Positions 16,740 to 24,509 of a DNA stretch of 64,000 bases are shown piece by piece. This stretch comes from Pirellula sp. SH-Sr6A (GTDB lineage: Bacteria; Planctomycetota; Planctomycetia; Pirellulales; Pirellulaceae): positions 1,903,988 to 1,967,987 of the forward strand of contig NZ_CP011272.1 in the NCBI RefSeq assembly GCF_001610875.1. The letters are read 5' to 3'. A model generated the notes under the pieces. The model did not search any database, was not told where the DNA came from, and was given only the letters and a program-made list of their open reading frames with translations. How positions within the stretch are numbered: position 1 is the first letter of the stretch; every line of letters begins with the position of its first letter. Position numbers and translations under genes: made by a program.

Positions 16740-17807
16740 ATGAATTGCCGATCTGCGGGCTCACGTAAACTCAGCGGTTTCACCCTTGTCGAGCTGTTGG
16801 TGGTTATCGCCATCATTGGCATCTTAGTCGGGCTATTGCTGCCTGCGGTTCAAGCGGCTCGCGAAGCGGCTCGACGAGCTCAGTGCTTGAACAATATGAA
16901 ACAGATCGCCCTCGGGATGATTCAGTTCGAGCATGTGAACAAGTACTTCCCCTATTCGAGAACGGGATCCCTTTGGCGCACTCTCCCCTACATCGAACAG
17001 AACACCTTGGCTGAGCTCTTTCTAGCAGCAAAACATCCGACTCAGCCTTTTGGATTCAATGGTCAGCTCACGGTGGGATGGAGTCCAGAAATGCGAACCG
17101 CATTCGGAGCTCGAATTCCAAGCTTTCAATGCCCGAGCGCACCTTCGGACCGCGTCTTCACGTTAACCGATTCCCTCGGCTCATTCACTGTTCAATCCGC
17201 CGACTACGTCACTCCTCGCATTCCTGCGGTACGTCCTGCGGGGCATCCGCTCTGGTATCAATCGGGAGAGCCGCAGATGAATTTCAATACCGCCATGAGT
17301 CCACCCGATTCGCGGAGCGTTGATCCTACGCGCCGCGGTGCGAAGGCCGCATCGATCTCGGATGGCTTCAGCAACACCCTGATGTACTACGAATGCGCTG
17401 GTTCCCCAACTCGATTTGTTCGCGGTAAAGCGAAGCCATCCGGTTCGGTCCAAATCGCTTGGGCCGGAGCAGGGGATGGTGTCAAGATGCGAGCTTACCG
17501 AGCGGACAACTTGGAGGGGCTCACATCTCCTACCAACAGTGGACTCGGTCCCAACGGTTCTCCCACGCCTCCTTCTGCTCCAACAGACTCAAGCCTTCCT
17601 TCCGCATGGGAAGCTGCGATCGACGATGGTACCTACAAGTTCCTCAATCACACCAACAGTTCGCAACCGTACAGCTTTCACACCGGTGGCGTCATGATCA
17701 GTCTGTGCGATGGATCGGCGCGACTTCTTTCCGAGAGCGTAGAACTTGCAACGTTCTTGAACTTGATGCTGAGAGACGACGGCCAAGTGCTAGGTGAGTT
17801 TGAGTAA
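16740..17807 (+). CDS. DUF1559 pseudopilin-like protein
   Basis: A 355-residue protein of the DUF1559 family, massively expanded in planctomycetes. It has a type IV prepilin-like leader ending in 'LSGFTLVELLVVIAIIGILVGLLLPAVQAAREAARR', with the G/F processing site, methylatable Phe and hydrophobic helix. The C-terminus has the H-x9-DG motif (FHTGGVMISLCDGSARLLSES). These proteins are thought to be envelope or fibre components. ATG 16740 has GGAG eight bases upstream. The next gene begins six bases after the stop, so it may lead the PepSY/ApbE operon, an unusual partner for this family. Confidence 0.95.
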   Translation: MNCRSAGSRKLSGFTLVELLVVIAIIGILVGLLLPAVQAAREAARRAQCLNNMKQIALGMIQFEHVNKYFPYSRTGSLWRTLPYIEQNTLAELFLAAKHPTQPFGFNGQLTVGWSPEMRTAFGARIPSFQCPSAPSDRVFTLTDSLGSFTVQSADYVTPRIPAVRPAGHPLWYQSGEPQMNFNTAMSPPDSRSVDPTRRGAKAASISDGFSNTLMYYECAGSPTRFVRGKAKPSGSVQIAWAGAGDGVKMRAYRADNLEGLTSPTNSGLGPNGSPTPPSAPTDSSLPSAWEAAIDDGTYKFLNHTNSSQPYSFHTGGVMISLCDGSARLLSESVELATFLNLMLRDDGQVLGEFE

Positions 17808-17813
17808 AACAAT

Positions 17814-18470
17814 ATGGGAACCTCAGGCGACGCGCTAAGACCTAGATTTAACAGAAAGTCATTCCTTGCTAAGCAATTTATTGTTTGGCATTGGACCAGT
17901 AGCGGCATTTGCCTCGTCTCCATGCTCTTTTTTTCCATCACGGGAATCACCCTTAACCACGCTTCAAGCTTGTCGGGCAAGCCAAGTACAACCGAGAAGA
18001 CTTGGTCGCTTCCACCTGAGCTTTACCAGACGATCGTCTCCAACGAGGGGGAGAATGAATACGAAGTTGCAGTGAGCGAGATACCCAGATCCATTCGTGA
18101 GTGGCTCCAGCGAGAGTGCGGAGTGCGGATTCGAGGTTCGCGAAGTGAGTGGTCACGCGAAGAGATCTACGTCAGCTTACCAAGGCCCGGCGGCGATTCT
18201 TGGCTATCGATTGATCGCGAAACGGGCACGGTCACCTATTCCCTCACTACCAATGGAATGGTCGCCTTCCTGAATGATCTCCATAAAGGGAGGAATACTG
18301 GCTCGGAATGGATATGGTTCATCGATTTGTTCTCGGTCGCTAGCATTGTTTTTAGCCTAACGGGGCTTGGGCTACTTTGGGTTCATGCCAAACGACGGCC
18401 ATCGACATGGCCGATGGTCCTAGCTGGCGTGATACTGCCAATTCTCGTTGTCGTCCTTTTCGTACACTAA
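17814..18470 (+). CDS. PepSY-associated membrane protein
   Basis: A 218-residue protein of the PepSY_TM-like type. A cytoplasmic basic N-terminus leads into helix 1 (residues ~28-48, SSGICLVSMLFFSITGITLNHA). A periplasmic PepSY-like domain of ~110 residues follows ('EIYVSLPRPGGDSWLSIDRETGTVTYSL'). Helices 2 and 3 lie at the end ('WFIDLFSVASIVFSLTGLGLLWVHA' and 'WPMVLAGVILPILVVVLFV'). The 'LHKGRNTGSEWIWFIDL' segment with its histidine is the family's conserved region, shared with membrane ferric-reductase-like electron carriers. It is the first of four tightly packed genes ending in apbE. Confidence 0.88.
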   Translation: MGTSGDALRPRFNRKSFLAKQFIVWHWTSSGICLVSMLFFSITGITLNHASSLSGKPSTTEKTWSLPPELYQTIVSNEGENEYEVAVSEIPRSIREWLQRECGVRIRGSRSEWSREEIYVSLPRPGGDSWLSIDRETGTVTYSLTTNGMVAFLNDLHKGRNTGSEWIWFIDLFSVASIVFSLTGLGLLWVHAKRRPSTWPMVLAGVILPILVVVLFVH

Positions 18471-18477
18471 AAAACTC

Positions 18478-19011
18478 ATGCATAAATCACTTCAGTTAAT
18501 CATTCCAATCGTGGCAGTGGCTCGGATGGCATCGAGCTCCGGTGCAGCAGATTTGTCTCTAACCATCGAAGTCCCGAAGCTTGATGTTGGCCAATATCAT
18601 CGTCCTTATGTTGCCAGCTGGATCGAGAATGCAGACGGTGAGCACGTTACCGATCTAGCTGTATGGTACGACATCGAGATGAAGAATGACCAAGGAGCAA
18701 CATGGCTGAAGGATCTACGTCAATGGTGGCGTAAAAGTGGCCGGTCCGCGAAGCTTCCCATCGATGGTGTCACCGGACCAACTCGACCGGTAGGTCATCA
18801 CAAAGTGGACATTCCAAGCTCAAAGCTCAAGCTCGCGGCCAGCCCTCGCAGCGAGTACAGCTTAGTCGTCGAAGCTGCCCGAGAAGTGGGTGGCCGAGAA
18901 TTGTTACGAATCCCATTCACTTGGGATGGTACGCAGCGGGTGGAGAAATCCATTTCGGGCAAATCGGAGTTAGGAACGATCAAACTTGTCATTCAATCAA
19001 CCAAGGAATAG
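18478..19011 (+). CDS. DUF2271 protein, candidate flavoprotein
   Basis: A 177-residue exported protein of the DUF2271 family. The N-terminus is a signal peptide-like stretch (HKSLQLIIPIVAVARMASSSGAA). The body holds 'HRPYVASWIENADGEHVTDLAVWYD', 'WLKDLRQWWRKSGR' and 'DGVTGPTRPVGHHKVDIP'. D96-G-V-T-G-P-T102 resembles the D-x-x-[ST]-G-A-[ST] FMN attachment motif modified by ApbE; here the usual Ala is Pro, while the acceptor Thr is kept. The apbE gene two places downstream supports this, but flavinylation of this protein is an inference. Starts eight bases after the PepSY gene. Confidence 0.85.
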   Translation: MHKSLQLIIPIVAVARMASSSGAADLSLTIEVPKLDVGQYHRPYVASWIENADGEHVTDLAVWYDIEMKNDQGATWLKDLRQWWRKSGRSAKLPIDGVTGPTRPVGHHKVDIPSSKLKLAASPRSEYSLVVEAAREVGGRELLRIPFTWDGTQRVEKSISGKSELGTIKLVIQSTKE

Positions 19012-19018
19012 TACGAAT

Positions 19019-19831
19019 ATGAAGATGCGATTTGTCTTGGCCCTGGCCTTTGCAGCCTTGAGTGCCCACCCCCTTTACGCCCACCGCTTTTGGATTGTGC
19101 CATCGAGCACCGTCCTTTCAGGTGAGAAACCATGGATTACGGTGGACGCCGCAATCTCGAACAGCTTGTTCTTTGCAGACCACGCCGCTCCAGCCTTAGA
19201 AATGTTCTCGGTCGTCGGTCCCGATGGCAAGCCGGTGCCACTTCAACATGGAAACAAAGGGAAATACCGAACGACCTTTGATTTAGAACTTCCCATCGAA
19301 GGGACTTATAAAATCGTGACGGCAAGAAGTTTTCTTTCTGCCAGTTGGGAAGAAAACGGCGAGACGAAGCGTTGGCGAGGAACCGAAGAGAGCTTCGCGT
19401 CTGACGGGGTCAAAGACAAGCCTAATGTTCAAGTGAGTCGAAACGCTTCACGAGTTGAGACGTTCGTCACAAGCGGTAAACCTGACTCCTCCGCATTGAA
19501 GCCAACTGGGCAAGGACTCGAATTGGCTCTCGTAAAATCGCATCCAAATGACTTGTTCTCGGGTGAGAAGGCACGATTTGTTCTACTTGCCGATGGTAAG
19601 CCTGCGACGGGAGTCGAAGTCACGTTGATCCGTGGAGATGATCGCTATCGCACCGAACCGGGTGAATACAAGACGACAACTTCCGAAGATGGGAGTTTCG
19701 AATTGGAGTTCGAGGAAGCTGGTCGTTATTGGCTTAACGCAAGCACTGCTGGAGAATCCGAAGAAGCTGCTGGCAGCAAGAGCAAATCTCGCTACTCGTA
19801 CACAGCAACATTCGAAGTCCTACCGCAGTGA
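19019..19831 (+). CDS. DUF4198 secreted protein
   Basis: A 270-residue protein of the DUF4198 family. It has a signal peptide (KMRFVLALAFAALSAHPLYA) followed directly by the family's opening 'HRFWIVPSSTVLSGEKPWITVDAAISN' and 'FADHAAPALEMFSVVGPDGKPV'. The second half is a carboxypeptidase-regulatory/Ig-like segment ('VLLADGKPATGVEVTLIRGD', 'TTSEDGSFELEFEEAGRYWLNAS'). Family members are periplasmic and often occur near metal-uptake or redox genes. AAGGA lies 11 bases upstream of ATG 19019. The stop overlaps the apbE start (GTGA). Confidence 0.9.
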   Translation: MKMRFVLALAFAALSAHPLYAHRFWIVPSSTVLSGEKPWITVDAAISNSLFFADHAAPALEMFSVVGPDGKPVPLQHGNKGKYRTTFDLELPIEGTYKIVTARSFLSASWEENGETKRWRGTEESFASDGVKDKPNVQVSRNASRVETFVTSGKPDSSALKPTGQGLELALVKSHPNDLFSGEKARFVLLADGKPATGVEVTLIRGDDRYRTEPGEYKTTTSEDGSFELEFEEAGRYWLNASTAGESEEAAGSKSKSRYSYTATFEVLPQ

Positions 19832-20892
19832 TCAATCTTCCGATCGAGTCTGAGGCGATCTTGCAGCGACGAGTGTTACTACCAAAGGAAGTTACACTCC
19901 CTACAAGCGGATGGCCATGTGCAACGGATTGCGTTCATCAACTTTCGGGCAACGCTATGGGAACGCGATGGTGCGTTCAGTATGCAGCCCCTCCGTTGCA
20001 CGACGCCCCGGTCGTTTACGGGCAAGTTGAAGAGGTTTTCGGTCGCATCGTGCAGCAGATGAGCCACTGGGAGCCAAGCTCCAATCTAAGTCGATTCAAT
20101 CGAGCAAGCCCAGGGACTTGGCATGCAATCCCGCACGAATTCTTTCAAGTTCTCAAGAAGGCGATCCAAATATCGAGCCTAACGGATGGAGCTTATGACG
20201 TAACGATTGGACGCTGGATCCATGCCGAAGGGTTTGGAGCCAAGTCCGAGGATTTCGGTGCTCTCACGGAAATGGATCCGCAGAAAGCTGATTCAGTTAG
20301 CACGGACGGTAAGTTAGGAGGATGGGCACGATTGCAGTTGAATTCGCAAACCGAAAGCATCTTCCAGCCGGGAGGATTGGCACTGAATTTATCCTCGATT
20401 GCGAAAGGCTATGCGGTTGATCTAGCATCAGACTGCTTGATGTCCCTCGGGTTACTCCATCACGTCATCGAACTCGGCGGCGAATTACGAGGAGAGGGGG
20501 TGAAACCAAATGGTCAGCCCTGGTGGTGCCTGGTCGAAAACACGACCAATAGCGAGTCACTTCCACAGACCATTGTCGCTTTGAACAGACTTTCGGTCGC
20601 AACTTCGGGAGATTCGGTGCACCATCGAGCTAAGGAAGATGGATCTCGAATCAGTCATCTTCTCGACCCTCGGAGCAGCCAATCGGCTTCCGCTGAAGTG
20701 GTTGCTGTTTCGGTTTTCCTACCAAGCTGCATGGAGGCCGACGCTTGGGCAACAGCCTTGTACATACTTGGAGCGGAAGAAGGAATCCGTTCCGCGAATC
20801 GCCATCGAATCCCGGTACTGTATACCGTGAGGAACGGCGAAGGCTTCGGACAGATTGCATCGGAAGCACTCGAATCACTTGAGAGTGATTAG
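19828..20892 (+). CDS. apbE: ApbE-type FAD:protein FMN transferase
   Basis: A 354-residue ApbE homologue. Recognisable family segments are 'GNAMGTRWCVQY', 'VFGRIVQQMSHWEPSSNLSRFNRA', 'SLTDGAYDVTIGRW', 'GLALNLSSIAKGYAVDLASDCL' (substrate-binding core), 'HVIELGGELRGEGVKPNGQPW', 'LSVATSGDSVHHR' with 'ISHLLDP', and the metal-site region 'VSVFLPSCMEADAWATALYILG'. ApbE attaches FMN from FAD to Thr/Ser in exported redox proteins. I see no lipobox or strong signal peptide at the GTG start (19828), which may mean the start or export route is unusual. The GTG overlaps the DUF4198 stop, so it is the last gene of the operon. Confidence 0.92.
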   Translation: MINLPIESEAILQRRVLLPKEVTLPTSGWPCATDCVHQLSGNAMGTRWCVQYAAPPLHDAPVVYGQVEEVFGRIVQQMSHWEPSSNLSRFNRASPGTWHAIPHEFFQVLKKAIQISSLTDGAYDVTIGRWIHAEGFGAKSEDFGALTEMDPQKADSVSTDGKLGGWARLQLNSQTESIFQPGGLALNLSSIAKGYAVDLASDCLMSLGLLHHVIELGGELRGEGVKPNGQPWWCLVENTTNSESLPQTIVALNRLSVATSGDSVHHRAKEDGSRISHLLDPRSSQSASAEVVAVSVFLPSCMEADAWATALYILGAEEGIRSANRHRIPVLYTVRNGEGFGQIASEALESLESD

Positions 20893-20936
20893 TCCCGCTC
20901 TTCTGAGCCCGTAGGGTTTTCGACCGACGAACCAAA

Positions 20937-21070
20937 AGGGGCTCCATAAAATACAGCTAGCCGAACCGTTGGTTCGTCAGGCGTAGTCCATTCAACTCGG
21001 TGTTTCTGATGCGCAGGTATGTTGAGGCAATCGCCGAGCTTTCATTCTCTGACTTCACCTTCCATCGTAA
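20937..21070 (-). pseudogene. Remnant of a second cupin gene copy
   Basis: On the minus strand this stretch reads '...LNIPAHQKHRVEWTTPDEPTVRLAVFYGAP', nearly the same as the C-terminal half of the cupin at 14008-14340 (NIPAHHKHRVEWTTPDQPTVWLAVFYGEP). An in-frame TGA interrupts it just before the LGD segment, and the upstream half is missing. The nucleotide match is also obvious. A partial duplication or relic of gene conversion; not functional. Confidence 0.85.
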
Positions 21071-21287
21071 GCGGTCGATGTAAAGTTCGATGTCGTGATC
21101 ATCGATGTATCGGGAGCTTCGCTGCTTGACTGTTTGGCCTTGAGGAGAACACTGGACTTTTGGCTGTTGGTTCAATTGGTGCTTGTTCGTCAATGACTTG
21201 TTCTAACCACCGCTTCGCTGGCAAGATAGCATCACGCAGCATCGGGTCGTGGAAGGCTTTCAATGCTGTCGCTATCTTGCTCACGTT

Positions 21288-22094
21288 CTATTTGTCGCTT
21301 TGCTCTTCTGTTGGTAGCCAAGATACAAGGCTAGAAGCCTCGTCTACAGTAGATGCGGCGTCCCGCCGCATTTGAGCATCCGCCGAAAGCGAATAACTAC
21401 CCATCGGCAATCCATCTGGATTCGCTGCAATGTAGGCTCCAATTCTTTCCAGAGACTCTGCCGATCGAACAATATGATCGAATGACTCTTTATGCCAGAA
21501 CGATCCTTGACGCCCCAATCTCTTATTAATTTCTTTGGCCGTAAACGACTTCCATGAATGCAGAATACCCGAGAGTTGGTGCTCTCCCATGGGCGTTACA
21601 ATCCCATGCACATGATTGGGCATCACAACCCATTCTTTGAATAGGTACCGGTTTCCTGCGAAATGGAGCAGTCCGTCGACGACGATCTGTCGAAGGCCAG
21701 CGTCTTTGAGCAAACACTCGCCATACCCTGCGTCCAGCCAATCGTGCATTCGCTTCGGAAATAGTTTCCAGTACTCCTTCTTCTGTTTGGGAGAATGAGG
21801 TTCAGGGTTTTCACGCAACCAAACATCTCGCTCCGCCAACCACAATCGAAGCTTTTCTTGCGGGATACTATCGGCGGTTCGATACGTTACGAAATAAGTT
21901 ACTCCATCCTGTCGCCAATGCGGAAGATTGCCATCGAGATACGCAATCGATTCGCTCGGGTGAAAGAATCCAATTTCGTCGCCATGGAGGGGGTGAAAGC
22001 GGCGGGACGCCGCTTCTACGAGCCCAATCAAGAGTTCGGAATCGACGTCAGGCATTTTGTCAATTGGATCATCCATCAATTCATGACCTTCCAT
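21288..22094 (-). CDS. REP-associated tyrosine transposase (RAYT)
   Basis: A 268-residue Y1 (HUH-type) transposase of the RAYT group. The metal-binding H-x-H is in 'EWVVMPNHVHGIV' (residues 161-163), the likely catalytic tyrosine in 'IGAYIAANP' (Y221), and the conserved 'SFTAKEINKRLGRQGSFWHKESFDHIV' lies between. Related proteins cut at REP hairpins. Both ends of the frame are themselves made of REP sequence: residues ~26-34 come from the REP at 21995-22020, residues ~241-249 from that at 21348-21373. The true protein may therefore start later than 22094. An ATG six codons in has GAAGGT upstream. REP units lie 3' and 5' of the gene. Confidence 0.9.
   Translation of the reverse strand: MEGHELMDDPIDKMPDVDSELLIGLVEAASRRFHPLHGDEIGFFHPSESIAYLDGNLPHWRQDGVTYFVTYRTADSIPQEKLRLWLAERDVWLRENPEPHSPKQKKEYWKLFPKRMHDWLDAGYGECLLKDAGLRQIVVDGLLHFAGNRYLFKEWVVMPNHVHGIVTPMGEHQLSGILHSWKSFTAKEINKRLGRQGSFWHKESFDHIVRSAESLERIGAYIAANPDGLPMGSYSLSADAQMRRDAASTVDEASSLVSWLPTEEQSDK
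21327..21373. repeat. REP palindrome inside RAYT 3' end
   Basis: The unit at 21348-21373 (AGTAGATGCGGC-GTCCC-GCCGCATTT) follows a shorter imperfect palindrome at 21327-21347. Both lie within the last codons of the transposase frame. Confidence 0.75.
21995..22020. repeat. REP palindrome inside RAYT 5' end
   Basis: AAAGCGGCGGGACGCCGCTTCTACG, the inverted orientation of the unit found at 22576 and 7810, here read through by the start of the transposase frame. Confidence 0.75.
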
Positions 22095-22159
22095 TTTGGG
22101 TATCTGCTAAACGCACTTTAGGCGAAGATCTATCGGAGTGCTCCCCAAAATCGAGCTTA

Positions 22160-22560
22160 CATGTTACGAGAGTCTATGCGTATACGCCACCGACGGCCGC
22201 CTGCAAATCGATAACAATCAAGTCGAGAGGCTCATGAAGCGAGTCGCGATTGGGCGCAAGAACTAGCTGTTCGTCGGAAGCATGCGAGCCGCGATACGCA
22301 ATGCAAGCCTTATTAGTCTGGTTGCCATCGCGCAGCGTCAGGAGATTGACATTGGGATGCACTTGGAGAGTTTGATCACACACACATGCTCCGAGGCAGC
22401 GCGAGTGCGGAGGAGTTGCTGCCGGATCGCTGGAGGGCAGCGCATCCAGAGGCGGTGCGAACCTACCGCGAGCAAGAGCGTCGCGACAAGGCTGATAACG
22501 CAACTGCTCAAACTGCGAAGAGTCGAATGCGAAGACAGCTTCGCAAATCGAAGCAGGGAA
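22160..22560 (+). pseudogene. IS66-family transposase, C-terminal remnant
   Basis: The plus strand reads 'TDGRLQIDNNQVERLMKRVAIGRKN', then a TAG stop, then 'LFVGSMRAAIRNASLISLVAIAQRQEIDIG', the conserved C-terminus of IS66 DDE transposases (normally ...GRKNWLFAGS...). After a frame change it continues with 'EELLPDRWRAAHPEAVRTYREQERRDKADN'. The catalytic domain and terminal repeats are gone. One stop and one frame change show decay. Confidence 0.85.
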
Positions 22561-22575
22561 CAAAGCCCCCCTACC

Positions 22576-22637
22576 GTAGAAGCGGCGTCCCGCCGCTTAA
22601 ATGCTTGACAACAAAGCGGCTAGAAGCCGCTTCTACG
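22576..22637. repeat. Pair of inverted REP palindromes
   Basis: GTAGAAGCGGCGTCCCGCCGCTTAA at 22576-22600 and, in opposite orientation, AAAGCGGCTAGAAGCCGCTTCTACG at 22613-22637, separated by 12 bases. A paired (BIME-like) arrangement as at 7810-7875. Confidence 0.8.
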
Positions 22638-22949
22638 TAGAATTGCAAAAGTCCAGCATCTCTGCATACGAACGTAAAAAAACTAAGGTAAGCCAGCGGG
22701 TCTTAAACGCAGGCGACACCACCGGTCTTTCCCGAAGATTTTAGCCAGAGCCCGTCAAAATGGCTTGCAACCCGAACGGGATGCGGGAACTCTGTTGCAA
22801 CCAAACCCGGGGAGGAACGAGGCTTACATGGGGCTAACCGCTGAAGTCCTTTCAGGACAATCCATCGCCATGTTGAATTCCCAATGCCGATTTGAACGCT
22901 TTCGGGCAGCGATGGGCAAGAAGCGTTGGGTAAGAAAACCGAACACCGA
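22638..22949. other. Intergenic region, possible decayed terminator
   Basis: No supported gene. At 22676-22710 an A-rich stretch followed by AGCCAGCGGGTCTT resembles the terminator region downstream of ssrA (49464-49495). It may be a common terminator type or a boundary relic. Confidence 0.35.
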
Positions 22950-23334
22950 AGAGAGTAGTGAGTAGAAAGTAGACCGAGTGGACAAGGAGAAAGCAGATTC
23001 GGTAGGGAGGGAGGTCAAGAGAGTGGAGACCACTCCCTCTTCGATCCAACTTTCTACCGCTCAACTTTCTCCTGTCCACTCTCTATTCGCCTGTGGCGAA
23101 TGGAGGCCGTTTCTTGGACTCGCAACGGCACCGAAAACCTATCCTGTTTTAGCTTGGACCACGCCTGCTGCGTGGGTTTTTGACCCACTCCGCAAAGATC
23201 TGGTTGCTACGCAAAAACTGGATTTGATCGCGACTCCAAGGACTAGCAACTCGGCGACGGACAAATATTTCGAACGATGTCTTTGAGACCGCGATGCGAT
23301 ATATTGAAACGTATGCAACCCATGGGAGGAGAAC
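22950..23334. repeat. Left copy of ~385-bp direct repeat
   Basis: Matches 31256-31641 over its whole length, strongest in the first 200 bases (AGAGAGTAGTGAGTAGAAA start, then a block around GTCCACTCTCTATTCGCCTG), with scattered differences towards the end. It contains inverted segments GAGTGGACAAGGAGAAAG / CTTTCTCCTGTCCACTC, able to form a long hairpin. It ends with GGGAGGAGAAC. No transposase inside. The two copies bracket the SIR2-HerA block. Could be a MITE-like element or a recombination relic. Confidence 0.85.
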
Positions 23335-24369
23335 CGTCCGGCTGTAGCCGAGGACATCAATCGGCTGATCCAACAACGGATCAAGTCGGACCAGGATTGG
23401 GAGCGACAACCGGCGGTTGGCGTAACTACGACTGACTTCGATGCTGCTGAAATCGAGAAAATGATTCGGCAGTCCGTTGAAGCGGGACGGTTCGATTCGA
23501 GTGTGACCAATACAGAAGATGTGCTGCTGCGATTGAACCTCGTGATTGATGGTCGTCCCATTCAAGCAGCGGTCGTGGCTTTCGGCTCTCATCTTTTGCC
23601 TTGGTATCCGCAGTGCAGCTTGCGAGTAGCGAGATTTAAGGGCGTGACAAAGGACGAGGTACTCGATCAACGAAAAGTGTCGGGACATGCTTTTCTGTTA
23701 CTGGATGAAGCGAGCAAGTTCCTGGGGAAGCAACTTCCGATCCGTGGCACGCTCCAAGAGGGGCAACTGCGTCGTCAAGACAAGCCGCTCTATCCCATTC
23801 TCGCTTTGCGTGAGGCATTGGTGAATGCCTTGTGCCATCGGGATTATTCCATTTCGGGAGGTGCCGTCAGCGTGGCACTGTTCGAGGATCGTCTGGAGAT
23901 CGCCAGTACAGGTTCACTTCCGTCAGGAGTGAGCGTTGCGGACTTGAAACGGGACCATTTTTCGCAGCCTCGGAATCCGATGCTCGCAGATATTTTCTAT
24001 CGCTGGGGTCTGATCGAACTTTGGGGAAGTGGAACCCAGCGTATCATTCGGTTGTGCGTTGAATCTGGTTGTCCCGAACCTCAATTTGAGGAACGTGCAG
24101 GCGAGTTTGTCGTGCGTTTCCTTGCGCCGAACTATGCTCCTTCCGTTCCCCCCGGTCTTGACCTTTCGGATCGTCAGGCCCGAATTCTAGCTCTTTTCCA
24201 ATCGAACCCGGTGAGGAGCCTGCGTGAAATTCGAGAGTCAATTGATGCCAATCTCTCAGACAGCACTATTCGTGGTGAACTTAACCGCCTGCGAGAGTTC
24301 GGTTTAGTGGAGGCTGTCGGCGTCGGACGAGGGGCCTTCTGGCGAAGCATTCAGTGGCCTGCTTCGTGA
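23308..24369 (+). pseudogene. Schlafen AlbA_2/HATPase_c_4-type ATP-binding protein, 5'-truncated
   Basis: The frame is open from 23308, but its first ~9 codons belong to the direct repeat. The first ATG is 23461 (302 residues). What remains begins in the linker after an AlbA_2 domain ('EDINRLIQQRIKSDQDWERQPAVGVTTTDFDAAEI'). It continues with the ATP-binding region of RecG-like transcriptional regulators ('YPILALREALVNALCHRDYSISGGAVSVALFEDRLEIASTGSLPSGVS', 'NPMLADIFYRWGLIELWGSGTQRI') and ends with a winged helix ('SLREIRESIDANLSDSTIRGELNRLREFGLVEAVG'). The ~120-residue AlbA_2 domain is missing exactly at the repeat edge, so the repeat insertion or recombination removed it. Originally perhaps a regulator of the hsd locus. 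Confidence 0.8.
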
Positions 24370-24509
24370 GCGTTTTCGCAGTTGGAATGGCGCTTTTGGA
24401 ACAAATGGCGCATGAAACAGACAAGAAAGACACAGCCCCGCAAGCAATGCGCACAATCAACAAAAGGCGCAACAATCAAGCAGAAAAGGCGTACCCTCGG
24501 CGGTAACTC

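Noticed and set aside
22174-22563. Minus-strand 129-aa ORF
   Set aside because: The opposite strand holds the clear IS66 remnant; this frame is its shadow.
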